Shown piece by piece: positions 5,943 through 14,942 of a DNA stretch of 64,000 nt. A program made the translations under genes and the position numbers. The DNA comes from Archangium sp. (GTDB lineage Bacteria; Myxococcota; Myxococcia; Myxococcales; Myxococcaceae). The notes beneath the pieces were generated by a model. That model was given only the letters and a program-made list of their open reading frames with translations. It searched no databases and was not told the DNA's origin. The stretch lies in the NCBI GenBank assembly GCA_030681645.1, contig JAUXRX010000029.1, positions 62,001 through 126,000 on the forward strand. Direction: 5' to 3'. Numbering within the stretch: the stretch's first letter is position 1; the number at the start of each line of letters is the position of its first letter.

Positions 5943-8152
5943 GTGGACAGCTCCTGTCGTCGAAGGTCGTCATCGTCGAAGAGGAGCCGCGCGTCCGCGG
6001 CATCGCCTCGGCCCCAACCTCAGTCGCCGGCGCGGTCGGCATCACCGAGCGGGGCCCCATCGGCCAGGCCGTGCTGTGCAGCTCATTCGATGAGTTCCAG
6101 ACGCGCTTCGGAGGCTTCACGCCCGACTCCGACCTCGCCCTGGCCGCGATGGGCTTCTTCGAGAACGGCGGCAGTCAGCTCTGGGTGGTGCGCACCGCCC
6201 ACTTCGGCGACCCCGCCCAGCCGAGCACCGTCACCGCCCAGCGGGCCCTGGGCTTCATCGTCGCGGGCGGAGGCCCCACTCCCGCGGTGCTGACTGGCGC
6301 CGCGGCTGGCCCCTTCGCGCTGCAGGACGGTGATCGCGTCGTCCTCTCGGCGAATGGGGGCGCCGACGTCGAGGCCGTGTTCAGGGGCGCCCCGGCTGCA
6401 GTCGCTGCCGTCGGAGCGGGCCCGTATGCGCTCGCCGACGGCATGACGCTCATGCTGCGCCTCGACGGAGGAACCGAGCAGCACGTCATCTTCGCCGCCG
6501 CCGACTTCGCCAACGTCGCGCAGGCCACCGCCGCAGAGGTCTCCGCAGCCCTCAACGCGTCCATCGCGGGAGGGAAGGCCTCGTCGCGCGGCAGCATCGT
6601 CGGCCTGGCCAGCGACACGCTGGGGACGTCGAGCCGGGTCCAGGTGACCGGAGGCACGGCGAACACGCCGCTGGGGTTCCCGGCGGCCGTCTCCCAGGGC
6701 ACCGGCAACGTCAGTGATCTCCGCGCTGTCACCGCACTGGAGATGAAAGCCGTGGTGGAGGCCGCGGTGCCTGGCGTGTTGATCGAGACGGGGTTGGGAG
6801 GTGCCATCGGCCTGCACACCGTCGCGACCGGAGTCGCCGCCACGCTGCAGGCGCGCGCTCCGACGGCGGCCGCCTTCGGCCTCGACACCCTGGCCCACGC
6901 CGGCGTCGCCTCCGGAGTGGCCAACGCCATCCGCGTCGAAGGGAAGGAGCCCGGCGGGTACGCCAACCGCCTCGAGGTTGAGGTCCGCGCAGCCACCAAC
7001 GGAAGCGCCACCGCGTTCGACCTCCTCGTCGTCGAGGATGGGACGTACCGCGAGACGTTCCCGAACCTCACCCTGACGGCCGCCGACGCCCGCCACATCG
7101 AGCGCGTCATCAACGACGGGCAGAACGGCTCCCTCTACCTGCGTGTGACGCAGGTGCTGGCGACGGTGCCGCAGCCCCAGACCGTCGCGCTCGCGGGAGG
7201 CAACGACGGGCTCTCCGGCCTCGACGACACCGACTTCATCGGGAGCGAGTTGGGCAAGACGGGGCTCCACGCGCTCGACCAGGTGCAGGAGCTGTCACTG
7301 CTCCTCGTGCCCGGGCGCGCGACGCCGGCGACCCACCTGGCGATGGTGCAGTACGCCGAGGTGGCCCGGGACGGCAGGGTGTTCGCGATCCTCGACCCGC
7401 CGGCAGGGCAGAGCGCGACGGCCATCGTCACGTACGTCGGCTCGACAGCCGCGCTCGAAGGCCTCTCGGAGTTCGCCGCCCTGTACTGGCCGCGCGTCAG
7501 CGTCCTCAACCCGGCGAAGAGCGTCTTCGGCTCTGCCGGCCAGGTGGTGGTGCCGCCCTCGGGCATCATCGCGGGGGTCTTCTCGCGCGCCGACACGGCG
7601 CGTCCTGGAGGTGTGTACGACGCTCCGGCTGGCATCGAAGCGGGGCGCATGTTCGGCGTGCTGGGCTTTGAGACAGACGAGGTGCTCGAGGAGAAGAAGC
7701 GCGACCTCGTCTACCCGCACCGCGTCAACCCGCTCACCACGGGCCCGGGCCTGCCGCGCTTCATCGACGGCAGCCGCACGTTGAAGGGCGACGGCAACTT
7801 CCCGTACGTGGGCGAGCGTCGCGGGGTCATCTTCATCGAGCGGAGCCTCAAGCAGGGCCTCGAGTTCGCCCGCCACAAGGCCAACACCGAGTCGCTTCGC
7901 GCGCAGGTGCAGCGCACCATCACGGCCTTTCTCCTGGCGCAGATGAACAACGGCGCGTTCCGGAGCCGCGATCCGGCAAAGGCCTTCTTCGTCGACGTGT
8001 CGGATGCGCTGAACACGCCCTCGGTCGTCTTCGCCGGGAAGCTCATCGCGCGCGTCGGGCTGGCCACCAACAAGCCGGCCGAGTTCATCATCCTCCGCAT
8101 CAGCCAGGACACGCGGGCCCTCGAGGCCGAGCTGGCCGGCGCGAACCCCTGA
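5939..8152 (+). CDS. Phage tail sheath protein
   Basis: The GTG at 5939 overlaps the upstream stop and gives 737 residues starting MSGQLLSSKVVIVEEEPRV. The N-terminus (VAGAVGITERGPIGQAV, FDEFQTRFGGF, ALAAMGFFENGG) and the C-terminus (RFIDGSRTLKGDGNFPYVGE, RRGVIFIERSLKQGLEFA) are classic contractile tail sheath motifs. The sheath surrounds the tube and contracts to drive it through the envelope. The middle (about residues 100-420) is long and repetitive in Ala/Gly, a surface insertion common in larger sheaths. The tube gene follows 11 bases later. Confidence 0.95.
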   Translation: MSGQLLSSKVVIVEEEPRVRGIASAPTSVAGAVGITERGPIGQAVLCSSFDEFQTRFGGFTPDSDLALAAMGFFENGGSQLWVVRTAHFGDPAQPSTVTAQRALGFIVAGGGPTPAVLTGAAAGPFALQDGDRVVLSANGGADVEAVFRGAPAAVAAVGAGPYALADGMTLMLRLDGGTEQHVIFAAADFANVAQATAAEVSAALNASIAGGKASSRGSIVGLASDTLGTSSRVQVTGGTANTPLGFPAAVSQGTGNVSDLRAVTALEMKAVVEAAVPGVLIETGLGGAIGLHTVATGVAATLQARAPTAAAFGLDTLAHAGVASGVANAIRVEGKEPGGYANRLEVEVRAATNGSATAFDLLVVEDGTYRETFPNLTLTAADARHIERVINDGQNGSLYLRVTQVLATVPQPQTVALAGGNDGLSGLDDTDFIGSELGKTGLHALDQVQELSLLLVPGRATPATHLAMVQYAEVARDGRVFAILDPPAGQSATAIVTYVGSTAALEGLSEFAALYWPRVSVLNPAKSVFGSAGQVVVPPSGIIAGVFSRADTARPGGVYDAPAGIEAGRMFGVLGFETDEVLEEKKRDLVYPHRVNPLTTGPGLPRFIDGSRTLKGDGNFPYVGERRGVIFIERSLKQGLEFARHKANTESLRAQVQRTITAFLLAQMNNGAFRSRDPAKAFFVDVSDALNTPSVVFAGKLIARVGLATNKPAEFIILRISQDTRALEAELAGANP

Positions 8153-8163
8153 AGGAGTCACCC

Positions 8164-8625
<462 letters not shown>

Positions 8626-8636
8626 TCGGTCGCAGC

Positions 8637-9527
8637 TCAGGTTGCGACGCGGAATTCAAAGCGGTTCCCAAGTGCTCGGATAACTCCCCTGTCGAGGCCG
8701 GTGAACTGATGCAACTTCACCTCGCCAGCGCCATCGATGGTGGCAGCTCTGCTCCGCTTCATGTTCTCCGTGAGGAGCGCCATGAACTCGATGAACTTGA
8801 AGCTCTCAACGGGATTGAAGTGCCGAAGGACCTCGAAGACCTGCTTTGTGCCGGCAGCGTCCGACATTGACTCAAGTTCAAGGAAGGTCACCGAGTCACT
8901 CGACGCGGCAAGAGTCATCATAGCGCCCCCGGGTTCTGAACCGACTTGGACCTCGCTGGTCCCAGTCAGGACGCGAACGCCGTGCTTGTAGGCATTGTAC
9001 TCGCCGCCAAAGGAGGCAGCCCTCACGTAGCGCTCGGCGATGATTCGCAGCATCCAGTTGATCGTCTCCAGATTCGTGGTCCACCCCGCGCTCGCAGAGG
9101 GTTCCGTAGGCGGGCGGTCGGAATAGATGGCAGCGTTCACGAACGCCTCAGGCGTTGACGCAGCGCCATTGGTCAGCGCGGTGACCTCGCCCGCGGCGAA
9201 CGCCTTTGCAGCATCAAGGAGGACCTTCGTCTTGTAGGTCGTGAGATAGAGCCAGTGCGGCTCGGACTGGAAGTGCGCCAGCATCAACGAGAAGCACGCC
9301 TCAAACTGGTGGTACTCCGAGAACCGAATATGAGCACGAAGTCCCTGGCATGTCTTGGGACCCTCTTTCCCGATCTCGACGCTGTGGCTGCTCGCGAACG
9401 CGGCGAAGTCGTCCCACGACTCGGAGACAAACATCAGCAGCTTCGCCTTGTTGAAGATGAAGAATGGGTCATACGCCCAGTAGAACTTCCGGTTCAGCGC
9501 GTACGGGTCGCGCACGATGGTCGTCAT
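8637..9527 (-). CDS. Antisense accessory gene in the tail operon, unknown
   Basis: I start at the ATG at 9527 (MTTIVRDPYALNRKFYWAYD), giving 296 residues; the longer open frame to 9743 begins at TTG and runs into the next tail gene. The product is mainly helical. Key segments are RFSEYHQFEACFSLMLAHFQ, WLYLTTYKTKVLLDAAKAF and GGEYNAYKHGVRV. The last resembles the active-site helix of HEPN-like folds but has Asn in place of Arg, so this is weak. The gene is opposite in strand to, and lower in GC than, the late genes around it, which marks it as acquired cargo (a moron), possibly phage-exclusion. Function is unknown. Confidence 0.6.
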   Translation of the reverse strand: MTTIVRDPYALNRKFYWAYDPFFIFNKAKLLMFVSESWDDFAAFASSHSVEIGKEGPKTCQGLRAHIRFSEYHQFEACFSLMLAHFQSEPHWLYLTTYKTKVLLDAAKAFAAGEVTALTNGAASTPEAFVNAAIYSDRPPTEPSASAGWTTNLETINWMLRIIAERYVRAASFGGEYNAYKHGVRVLTGTSEVQVGSEPGGAMMTLAASSDSVTFLELESMSDAAGTKQVFEVLRHFNPVESFKFIEFMALLTENMKRSRAATIDGAGEVKLHQFTGLDRGVIRALGNRFEFRVAT

Positions 9528-9596
9528 TGGCTGTCTGTACTCAGGATCGGGGTTGTGCGCCTGACGCCTCGAGAGCGTGACCGCTGACCATCGAGC

Positions 9597-9626
9597 GTCC
9601 CCATTTGCTGCCTTCGAAGTCTTTGT
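9597..9626 (+). promoter_or_regulatory. Late promoter-like motif, leaderless start at 9633
   Basis: GTCCCC (9597-9602), 18 bases, CTTTGT (9621-9626), then exactly 6 bases to the ATG at 9633. No Shine-Dalgarno sequence precedes that ATG and no hairpin overlaps this copy, so the terminator explanation does not apply here. It would restart late transcription after the antisense insert. Confidence 0.6.
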
Positions 9627-9632
9627 CGGTGC

Positions 9633-10406
9633 ATGGCAAACGCCGTCACGTGCCCCACGGGGCTCACGGGCCTTATCCGCGGCATGAAGGTTCGCGAAGA
9701 GCGGGTCCTCGCCGATCGCAAGCTCGCGAAGGTGGGCGGTCAACTCGACGAACTCCTCGCTTCCTGCTGGGAGGAGACGACCGACCCCGGCCCCTACGTC
9801 TTCGCCGAGAAGCCCATCGACTGGGGCGCAGTCCTCCAGGGCGACCGCTTCTTCGCGCTGCTGATGATCCGCGCGCTCACCTACGGCCCCCAGTACGCCT
9901 TCGGCATCTCCTGCCGAAGGGACGCTTGCCGCGCGCGCATCGAGTGGGAGGTGGACCTGACGAAGCTCCCCGTGCGTGCGCTCTCGTCCGAGAGCCGGGC
10001 TGCCTTCGTCGCCGGCAACCGCTTCGAGACGACGCTCCCCGACGCGGGGAAACGGGTGGGCTTCAAGCTCCTCACCGGTGGCGACGAGCGGAAGCTTCCG
10101 GCGCTGCAGCGCTCGGCTCCCGATCGACTCCTCTCCGCGGTCCTCGCATACCGGGTGCTCGACATCGCGGGGATCGACGCGAAGGACAAGCGGCAGTTCA
10201 TCGAGGAGCTGACGCTTCGCGACGCCGATTTCCTTGTCGACGAGTTCGATCGCGTCGACTGCGGTGTGGACACCACCATCGAGGTCGAGTGCCCGGAGTG
10301 CCGCGAGACGCAGGAGGTCGAGCTCCCTTTCGACAGCGCGTTCTTCCTGCCGGGCAAGGAGCGAACGGCGCGGAGGAAGGCCCGGAGCACCTCTTCCCCG
10401 ACGTGA
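9633..10406 (+). CDS. Tail assembly chaperone / T4 gp26-like protein
   Basis: The 257-residue protein lies just before the tape measure, the normal place of tail assembly chaperones. It resembles the T4-type baseplate (gp26-like) family used by many myoviruses. Two Cys pairs, CRRDAC near residue 91 and CPEC near residue 220, probably bind zinc. The N-terminus (PTGLTGLIRGMKVREERVL) is conserved in appearance with such chaperones. The start has no ribosome site and sits 6 bases after a promoter-like box. The last 4 bases overlap the next small gene. Confidence 0.7.
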   Translation: MANAVTCPTGLTGLIRGMKVREERVLADRKLAKVGGQLDELLASCWEETTDPGPYVFAEKPIDWGAVLQGDRFFALLMIRALTYGPQYAFGISCRRDACRARIEWEVDLTKLPVRALSSESRAAFVAGNRFETTLPDAGKRVGFKLLTGGDERKLPALQRSAPDRLLSAVLAYRVLDIAGIDAKDKRQFIEELTLRDADFLVDEFDRVDCGVDTTIEVECPECRETQEVELPFDSAFFLPGKERTARRKARSTSSPT

Positions 10407-10594
10407 GCCTCGACGCCTGGCGCGAGGGGCTCTTCCATCTGTGCTGGCACCAGCACGGCGGCTCGGGGCTGCAGGTGTCGCTCGCTGACGCGATGGAGCT
10501 GTCGACCGGAGATCGCGACTGGCTGCTCGAGCGCATCGGCGAGCAGCGCACTCGCGAGGCTCACGAACTCGAGAAGGCCGCGAAGCGGAGGTGA
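10403..10594 (+). CDS. Small second chaperone-type ORF before the tape measure
   Basis: A GTG overlapping the previous stop (GTGA) opens a 63-residue frame: VSLDAWREGLFHLCWHQHGG, followed by a DRDWLLERIGEQRTRE helix and a basic end. The pattern (short helix, then a D/E-W-L-L-E-R helix) matches the second, smaller protein often found between chaperone and tape measure. In other phages such frames are made by -1 frameshifting; here the frame is -1 relative to the chaperone but I see no clear slippery heptamer, so plain reinitiation is more likely. Confidence 0.6.
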   Translation: MSLDAWREGLFHLCWHQHGGSGLQVSLADAMELSTGDRDWLLERIGEQRTREAHELEKAAKRR

Positions 10595-10597
10595 CGG

Positions 10598-12967
10598 ATG
10601 TCGCTCAACAACCTCGGTCTTGGCTTCGTCTTCACCGCAAGAGACCTCGCGTCCGGCGCCATTCAGAACCTCGAGCGGAACTTCCTCAGCCTCGACAAAC
10701 GCGTCGGCCTCGGCACCGAGCGAATCCAGTCGTCCTTTCAGCAGCTCGGCGTCGGCCTGGCGGTGTTCTCCGCGGGGGCGGGAGTCGTCGCCGGCGCCTT
10801 CGCGCTCGCCAACGCCGCCGGTCGTTTCGAACAGAGCATCGCCGCGGTGGGCGCCATTTCGGGCGCCTCGGCGGCAGAGCTCGGCCAACTCCGCGACGCG
10901 GCCATCGACGCCGGAATCGCGACCCAGTTCTCACCGACCGAGGCGGTGCTGGGGCTCCGCGAACTCGCCCAGGCAGGCTTCAGCGCCACGGAGTCGATGG
11001 GTCTCCTGATGCCGGTCCTGGACCTCGCCGGTGGCTCGCTCGGAGAACTCTCCCCTCAGCAGGCTGCCGGCCTGGCCGCCCAAGCGATGAAGGCCTTCGG
11101 GCTCTCGGTGGACCAGGCGTCCATCTCGGTCGACCGGATGCTCCAAGCCGTCAACGTGTTCGCCCTCAACGCGAGCGAGCTGCCGATGGCACTGGGCGTG
11201 GCGTCGCGCGGAGCACAGGCGCTGCACCAGTCGCTCTCGGAGACCCTCATCACCCTCGGCCTCGTGAAGAATGTCATCCCCGGCGTCGAGCGCGCTTCGA
11301 CGGCCGCCGCGGTCGCGATGGAGCGAATGGCGGACCCCGAAGTGCAGAAGAAGCTGCGTGGTATCGGAGTCAGCGTCGTCGACGCGCACGGGAGCTTCCG
11401 CGGCTTCCTCGACGTGGTGGGCGAGATGGGACCGCGGCTCCAGCGGATGACCGAGGCGCAGCGGTCGGCCTTCCTTCTCAGCGCCTTCGGTCGCGAGGCC
11501 CTCGGCGGCCTGAGCGCGGTGATGACGCAGGTGACGAATGGCATTCGCACCAACACGGGCGAGACGGTGCGCGGCGCGGCAGCCATCGCCTACCTCCGGC
11601 AGCAGTTCGACACCGCTGGTGGCACCGCTGCGCGCTTCCGCGACCAGATGCTGAACACCTTCGAGGGGCAGAAGAAGCTCCTCGGTGGCTCGATGGAGAC
11701 GCTGGCCATCGTCCTCGGCGAGCCCTTCGCCCAGGTCTTCAAGCCCATCGTCACGGTGGTGGTGGACATCGTCAACGCGCTGCTGGGCGTGCTGCGGCAG
11801 CTCCCGGCACCAGTGAAGCGCGCGTTCGCCGGCTTCGTGGTGGCCGCGGGCGCTGTCATCGCCACGGTCGGCGCGGTCATCGCGGTGAAGGCCGGGATCG
11901 CGCTGCTGGCGATCGGGCTCAAGGTCCTCGGCCTGACAGCAGCGGGGCTGGTCTCGACCATGCTGCCGGCCATCGTGGCGGTGGCTGTCCTCGGGCTGGT
12001 CATCGCGGGATTCGTGTACGCGGTGCGCAACAACCTGGGCGGCCTTGGCGACTTCGTCCAGCGCATGTGGGCGAAGGTGACGCTCGGGTTCCAGGCCCTG
12101 GTGCAGCTGTTCGAGCAGGGAGGCTTCTCTGGCGCCGCGATGGCCGAGCTCGGGCGCGCGGAGAACTCCGGCCTCAAGCGCTTCCTGATCGGCGTGTACC
12201 AGGTGGCGTTCCGGGTCGGCCGCGCCTGGGACGGGCTGGTCGCGGGCTTCACTTCGGCGCTCGAGGAGGCCTGGCCGGTGTTCCAGATGCTCGGTGCCAC
12301 CCTCGAGGAGCTTGGGGCAGCCGTGCTCGAGCTCTTTCAGGCGCTCACCGGCCAGGCGGCGGGGCTGCCCTCCGATGAGTACCGGGGCTTCGGGGAGTTG
12401 GTCGGTGCGGCGCTCGCGGGCATCGTGAAGTGGACCGCGGCCGCGATCAGCGTGACCGCGGGGTTTTTCACCGGGCTCGTGAAGGGGGCCACGGTCGTCG
12501 CGCAGGTGTTCGGCGCGATCTTCACCAACCTCTATGACTCGTTCGTGAGGGTACGCACCTTCCTGACGGATCTCGCTGCGTCGATCCGGAGCGCCTTTGT
12601 GAGCCTCACCGACGGTGTCATCGGCCTCCTCCGGCGGGTGCCGACTCGATTCCTGCCGGCCGACTACGCCTGGCTCGCCAGGCAGCCGCTCTCGACCGAG
12701 GTCCAGCAGCAGCTAACCTCCTCGACTCCGAACCCAGGGGCGGGGCCGGAGATCGCTACGGCCTCAATGCCGGCACGCGCCGAGGCCGTCTCGCGCAGCG
12801 CGGATCTCTCGCAGCTCCAGGCCAGCTTCGCCGCGAGCGCGCCGATCAACTCGTCGCAGCCAATTACGGTCACCGTACAGGTCGATGGCGAGACCATCGC
12901 GCGCGCCGCCCACAACGCCGAACGTGAGTCAGCCGCTCGCGCGTTCTCGCCGCTCCCCGCGTACTAG
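10598..12967 (+). CDS. Phage tail tape measure protein
   Basis: The 789-residue product is helical and Ala-rich with a TP901-type tape measure N-terminal region: VGAISGASAAELGQLRDAAID, TQFSPTEAVLGLRELAQAGF and MLQAVNVFALNASELPMAL. Two or three hydrophobic stretches (about residues 410-480) fit the membrane-active part of tape measures. Its length sets tail length and predicts a fairly short contractile tail of very roughly 110-120 nm if 1.5 angstrom per residue holds. It starts 3 bases after the chaperone frame. An antisense gene follows. Confidence 0.92.
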   Translation: MSLNNLGLGFVFTARDLASGAIQNLERNFLSLDKRVGLGTERIQSSFQQLGVGLAVFSAGAGVVAGAFALANAAGRFEQSIAAVGAISGASAAELGQLRDAAIDAGIATQFSPTEAVLGLRELAQAGFSATESMGLLMPVLDLAGGSLGELSPQQAAGLAAQAMKAFGLSVDQASISVDRMLQAVNVFALNASELPMALGVASRGAQALHQSLSETLITLGLVKNVIPGVERASTAAAVAMERMADPEVQKKLRGIGVSVVDAHGSFRGFLDVVGEMGPRLQRMTEAQRSAFLLSAFGREALGGLSAVMTQVTNGIRTNTGETVRGAAAIAYLRQQFDTAGGTAARFRDQMLNTFEGQKKLLGGSMETLAIVLGEPFAQVFKPIVTVVVDIVNALLGVLRQLPAPVKRAFAGFVVAAGAVIATVGAVIAVKAGIALLAIGLKVLGLTAAGLVSTMLPAIVAVAVLGLVIAGFVYAVRNNLGGLGDFVQRMWAKVTLGFQALVQLFEQGGFSGAAMAELGRAENSGLKRFLIGVYQVAFRVGRAWDGLVAGFTSALEEAWPVFQMLGATLEELGAAVLELFQALTGQAAGLPSDEYRGFGELVGAALAGIVKWTAAAISVTAGFFTGLVKGATVVAQVFGAIFTNLYDSFVRVRTFLTDLAASIRSAFVSLTDGVIGLLRRVPTRFLPADYAWLARQPLSTEVQQQLTSSTPNPGAGPEIATASMPARAEAVSRSADLSQLQASFAASAPINSSQPITVTVQVDGETIARAAHNAERESAARAFSPLPAY

Positions 12968-12983
12968 CGGAGGCCACAATTGA

Positions 12984-14288
12984 CTAAAGCCAGGGCAAGC
13001 GCCTCGGCTGTCCACTCGGGCCCAGGCGGTCGATGAACATGCCGTCAGCATCGAGCATTCGCAGGAGTGCGAGTTCGAGATGCTGTGTCGCGAACTGCTT
13101 CGCCTCGTATCGGATGCGCGAAGGGTGACCTGTAAGCCGTGGGAGGAGCCCAAGATGGGCGATGGAGTTGCGGACCCAGGCCACCTTGTCAAGCGCGGGT
13201 GAGGCCAAGGTCGGCTGGGTCAGCGCGGCCAAGTTCGCGAGACCTGCCGGTACCGATAGCGGCAGTCCGAGAGAAAGCGACAGCGCTGCGACTCGCGCTG
13301 CCGCGCCTGATCCAAACGTCGGCAGGGCAAGTGATCCTGGGCGCGGTGGGTGAGGCCAGCCGTCTGCCAGACCTTCGAGGGCAGATTGGGCAAGGACGAG
13401 GCGTGACTCGGCAGCCAGCCCGGGGACGTGAGAGTCGATGTACAGGTGAAATGCCGCGTCGAGAACCTCATTGGTCGAGTTGTTTGACTGGCGACGCCAA
13501 CCCGCGAACACCGACTGCAGGATCCCGGGCTCGAGCGGCGCGAACCAGTTTTCGTGGCTCCTCCAGGCGTCGGTTCTGAACCCCGTCCAGCACTCCCAGA
13601 CTCTTGCGTGCGCCGCGTTGAATCCCACTCGGAGCATCGGCATCGAGAACGCCGCCCGAGCCAGACTCAGTGTCCTGCCAACGTCTCTGAGTACCTCGTC
13701 GGCGTCCTCTGCACGGAACGGTTGCCCGTCGATCCGGTTCAGCACCCCCACGTGCGTGATCGCATGCCCACGGACCTCGCTGATTCGAGTTGGCAGGTCG
13801 GACGAGTGCTGATCACCCTCGTCAGCAACAGGGTCAATCGTCACGACCCATGGGGGCGCCTCCAGTCCAACGCGCGCTCGCATCAGATTCGAACTGCGCC
13901 GGACCAGTTCCCCGTAGACCGAGGGGAAGTTCGCAATATGGAACACGAGGCGCGAAAGGGCTGAAGGGTCGCCGAACCGCACGGAGCCATTCAGCAGGCC
14001 CAGAAAGCTCGGCGCATGAGTGCCGAAACTCGCTCGACGACCGAGCACGGGCGCCGTGAGGCCGAGGCTCGGGACTGTGAGTGTAGTTGCGGCGCTTAGA
14101 CCCAGGGACTGGGCCTGGATTTCTACTTCCGGCCCCTCGTTGGGACTCCATGAGAAACGAATCACGCAGTGGGCCTGCTGGCTGTGGCCGTTCGCCGTAA
14201 GGGTGGCGTCGCCCGAGAAGAGCTGCACTGGGGCGTCGACAGCGCAGGTGTAGATGGGTTCGATTGCGTCCGGAGCCGAACTGCTCAT
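12984..14288 (-). CDS. HEPN-domain accessory protein (candidate defence moron)
   Basis: I start at the ATG at 14288 (MSSSAPDAIEPIY); a TTG at 14327 would add 13 residues. The 434-residue product has a beta-rich N-terminal part (about 1-200) and a helical C-terminal part with WVRNSIAHLG near residue 386. RNSIAH fits the RX4H active-site motif of HEPN ribonucleases, and the overall layout (beta-rich sensor, then HEPN) resembles ApeA-like antiphage proteins. It is antisense to the tail operon, between tape measure and CIS-tube genes, and lower in GC. The defence role is inferred; only the motif is seen. Confidence 0.6.
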   Translation of the reverse strand: MSSSAPDAIEPIYTCAVDAPVQLFSGDATLTANGHSQQAHCVIRFSWSPNEGPEVEIQAQSLGLSAATTLTVPSLGLTAPVLGRRASFGTHAPSFLGLLNGSVRFGDPSALSRLVFHIANFPSVYGELVRRSSNLMRARVGLEAPPWVVTIDPVADEGDQHSSDLPTRISEVRGHAITHVGVLNRIDGQPFRAEDADEVLRDVGRTLSLARAAFSMPMLRVGFNAAHARVWECWTGFRTDAWRSHENWFAPLEPGILQSVFAGWRRQSNNSTNEVLDAAFHLYIDSHVPGLAAESRLVLAQSALEGLADGWPHPPRPGSLALPTFGSGAAARVAALSLSLGLPLSVPAGLANLAALTQPTLASPALDKVAWVRNSIAHLGLLPRLTGHPSRIRYEAKQFATQHLELALLRMLDADGMFIDRLGPSGQPRRLPWL

Positions 14289-14393
14289 GTCGCAAGAATG
14301 AACCGTCGGTTCGCTTCGCGCCAGCAAGTGTGGATCTTCGCGAACGCGGAAGGCATCGTCAGCGCTCAGCTCCGACGATCTGAGTCGCGATCG

Positions 14394-14423
14394 GTCCCCC
14401 GATCGCGACCCGGATTCCTTTGC
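14394..14423 (+). promoter_or_regulatory. Late promoter-like motif, leaderless start at 14430
   Basis: GTCCCC (14394-14399), 18 bases, CTTTGC (14418-14423), then exactly 6 bases to an in-frame GTG at 14430. GTCCCC also forms part of the loop side of a perfect 11-base inverted repeat (about 14385-14410), so a terminator or operator could overlap. The motif restarts the plus-strand tail genes after the antisense HEPN insert. Confidence 0.58.
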
Positions 14424-14429
14424 CGGACA

Positions 14430-14942
14430 GTGCGACTTTCCTCAGCCATGACGCGGCCTCCGCGCTGCGTCCTCGTCAACGTCACGACCGGGGAGTCGAT
14501 CGAGTGCCTCCTCAACCCGGCGCAGCTCACCGAGAAGCTCCAAGTGAACTGGAGCCGGCAGGTGGTGCCTGGGCTCTCGCACCAGGTGCTCCAGTTCCAG
14601 AGCACCTCGAACCGCCAGTTGACCGGCGTTGAGTTCTACCTGGACCGCTTCTTCGCGGCCGAGCAACCGGGCGACCCGAACATCCTCGACTTCCGGGCCT
14701 TCCTTCGCGCCCTCACCGTGCCGCCCGCGCAAACCGAGGGTGTCCTGCCGACGGCGCCGCCACGCGTGCTGGTCATCTGGCCGAAGGTCCTCACCATCGA
14801 GTGCGTCCTCGCCGGCGTCGACTTCCAGTACCGCCAGTTGGCCGTCGACTCGACGCTCCTCGTCTACGCCGCGTCGGTGACCTTCGAGGAGGTGCTCGAC
14901 AGGCGCGTGACGAGCGAGGACCTCCGCCGGCAGGTGTCGTGA
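14430..14942 (+). CDS. CIS-tube (Afp7/gp53-like) tube-capping protein
   Basis: I choose the GTG at 14430, which lies 6 bases after the promoter-like box and is in frame; the alternative ATG at 14448 has no ribosome site either. The product (170 residues from 14430, 164 from 14448) has LVNVTTGESIECLLNPAQL and VNWSRQVVPGLSHQVLQFQS near the N-terminus and GVDFQYRQLAVDSTLLVYAA toward the end, the pattern of the CIS-tube domain found in contractile injection systems and many myoviruses. It is often fused to LysM; here the LysM protein is a separate, coupled gene. Confidence 0.78.
   Translation: MRLSSAMTRPPRCVLVNVTTGESIECLLNPAQLTEKLQVNWSRQVVPGLSHQVLQFQSTSNRQLTGVEFYLDRFFAAEQPGDPNILDFRAFLRALTVPPAQTEGVLPTAPPRVLVIWPKVLTIECVLAGVDFQYRQLAVDSTLLVYAASVTFEEVLDRRVTSEDLRRQVS

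Noticed and set aside
9528..9743. N-terminal extension of the antisense gene to 9743
   Set aside because: Would start at TTG, overlap the chaperone gene and lacks a ribosome site; ATG 9527 gives a sensible N-terminus.
10340..10406. Programmed -1 frameshift site in the chaperone gene
   Set aside because: No canonical slippery heptamer is visible in the overlap region; stop/start overlap suffices.
10591..12378. Plus-strand open frame of 595 codons over the tape measure gene
   Set aside because: Arg-rich out-of-frame reading of the tape measure gene.
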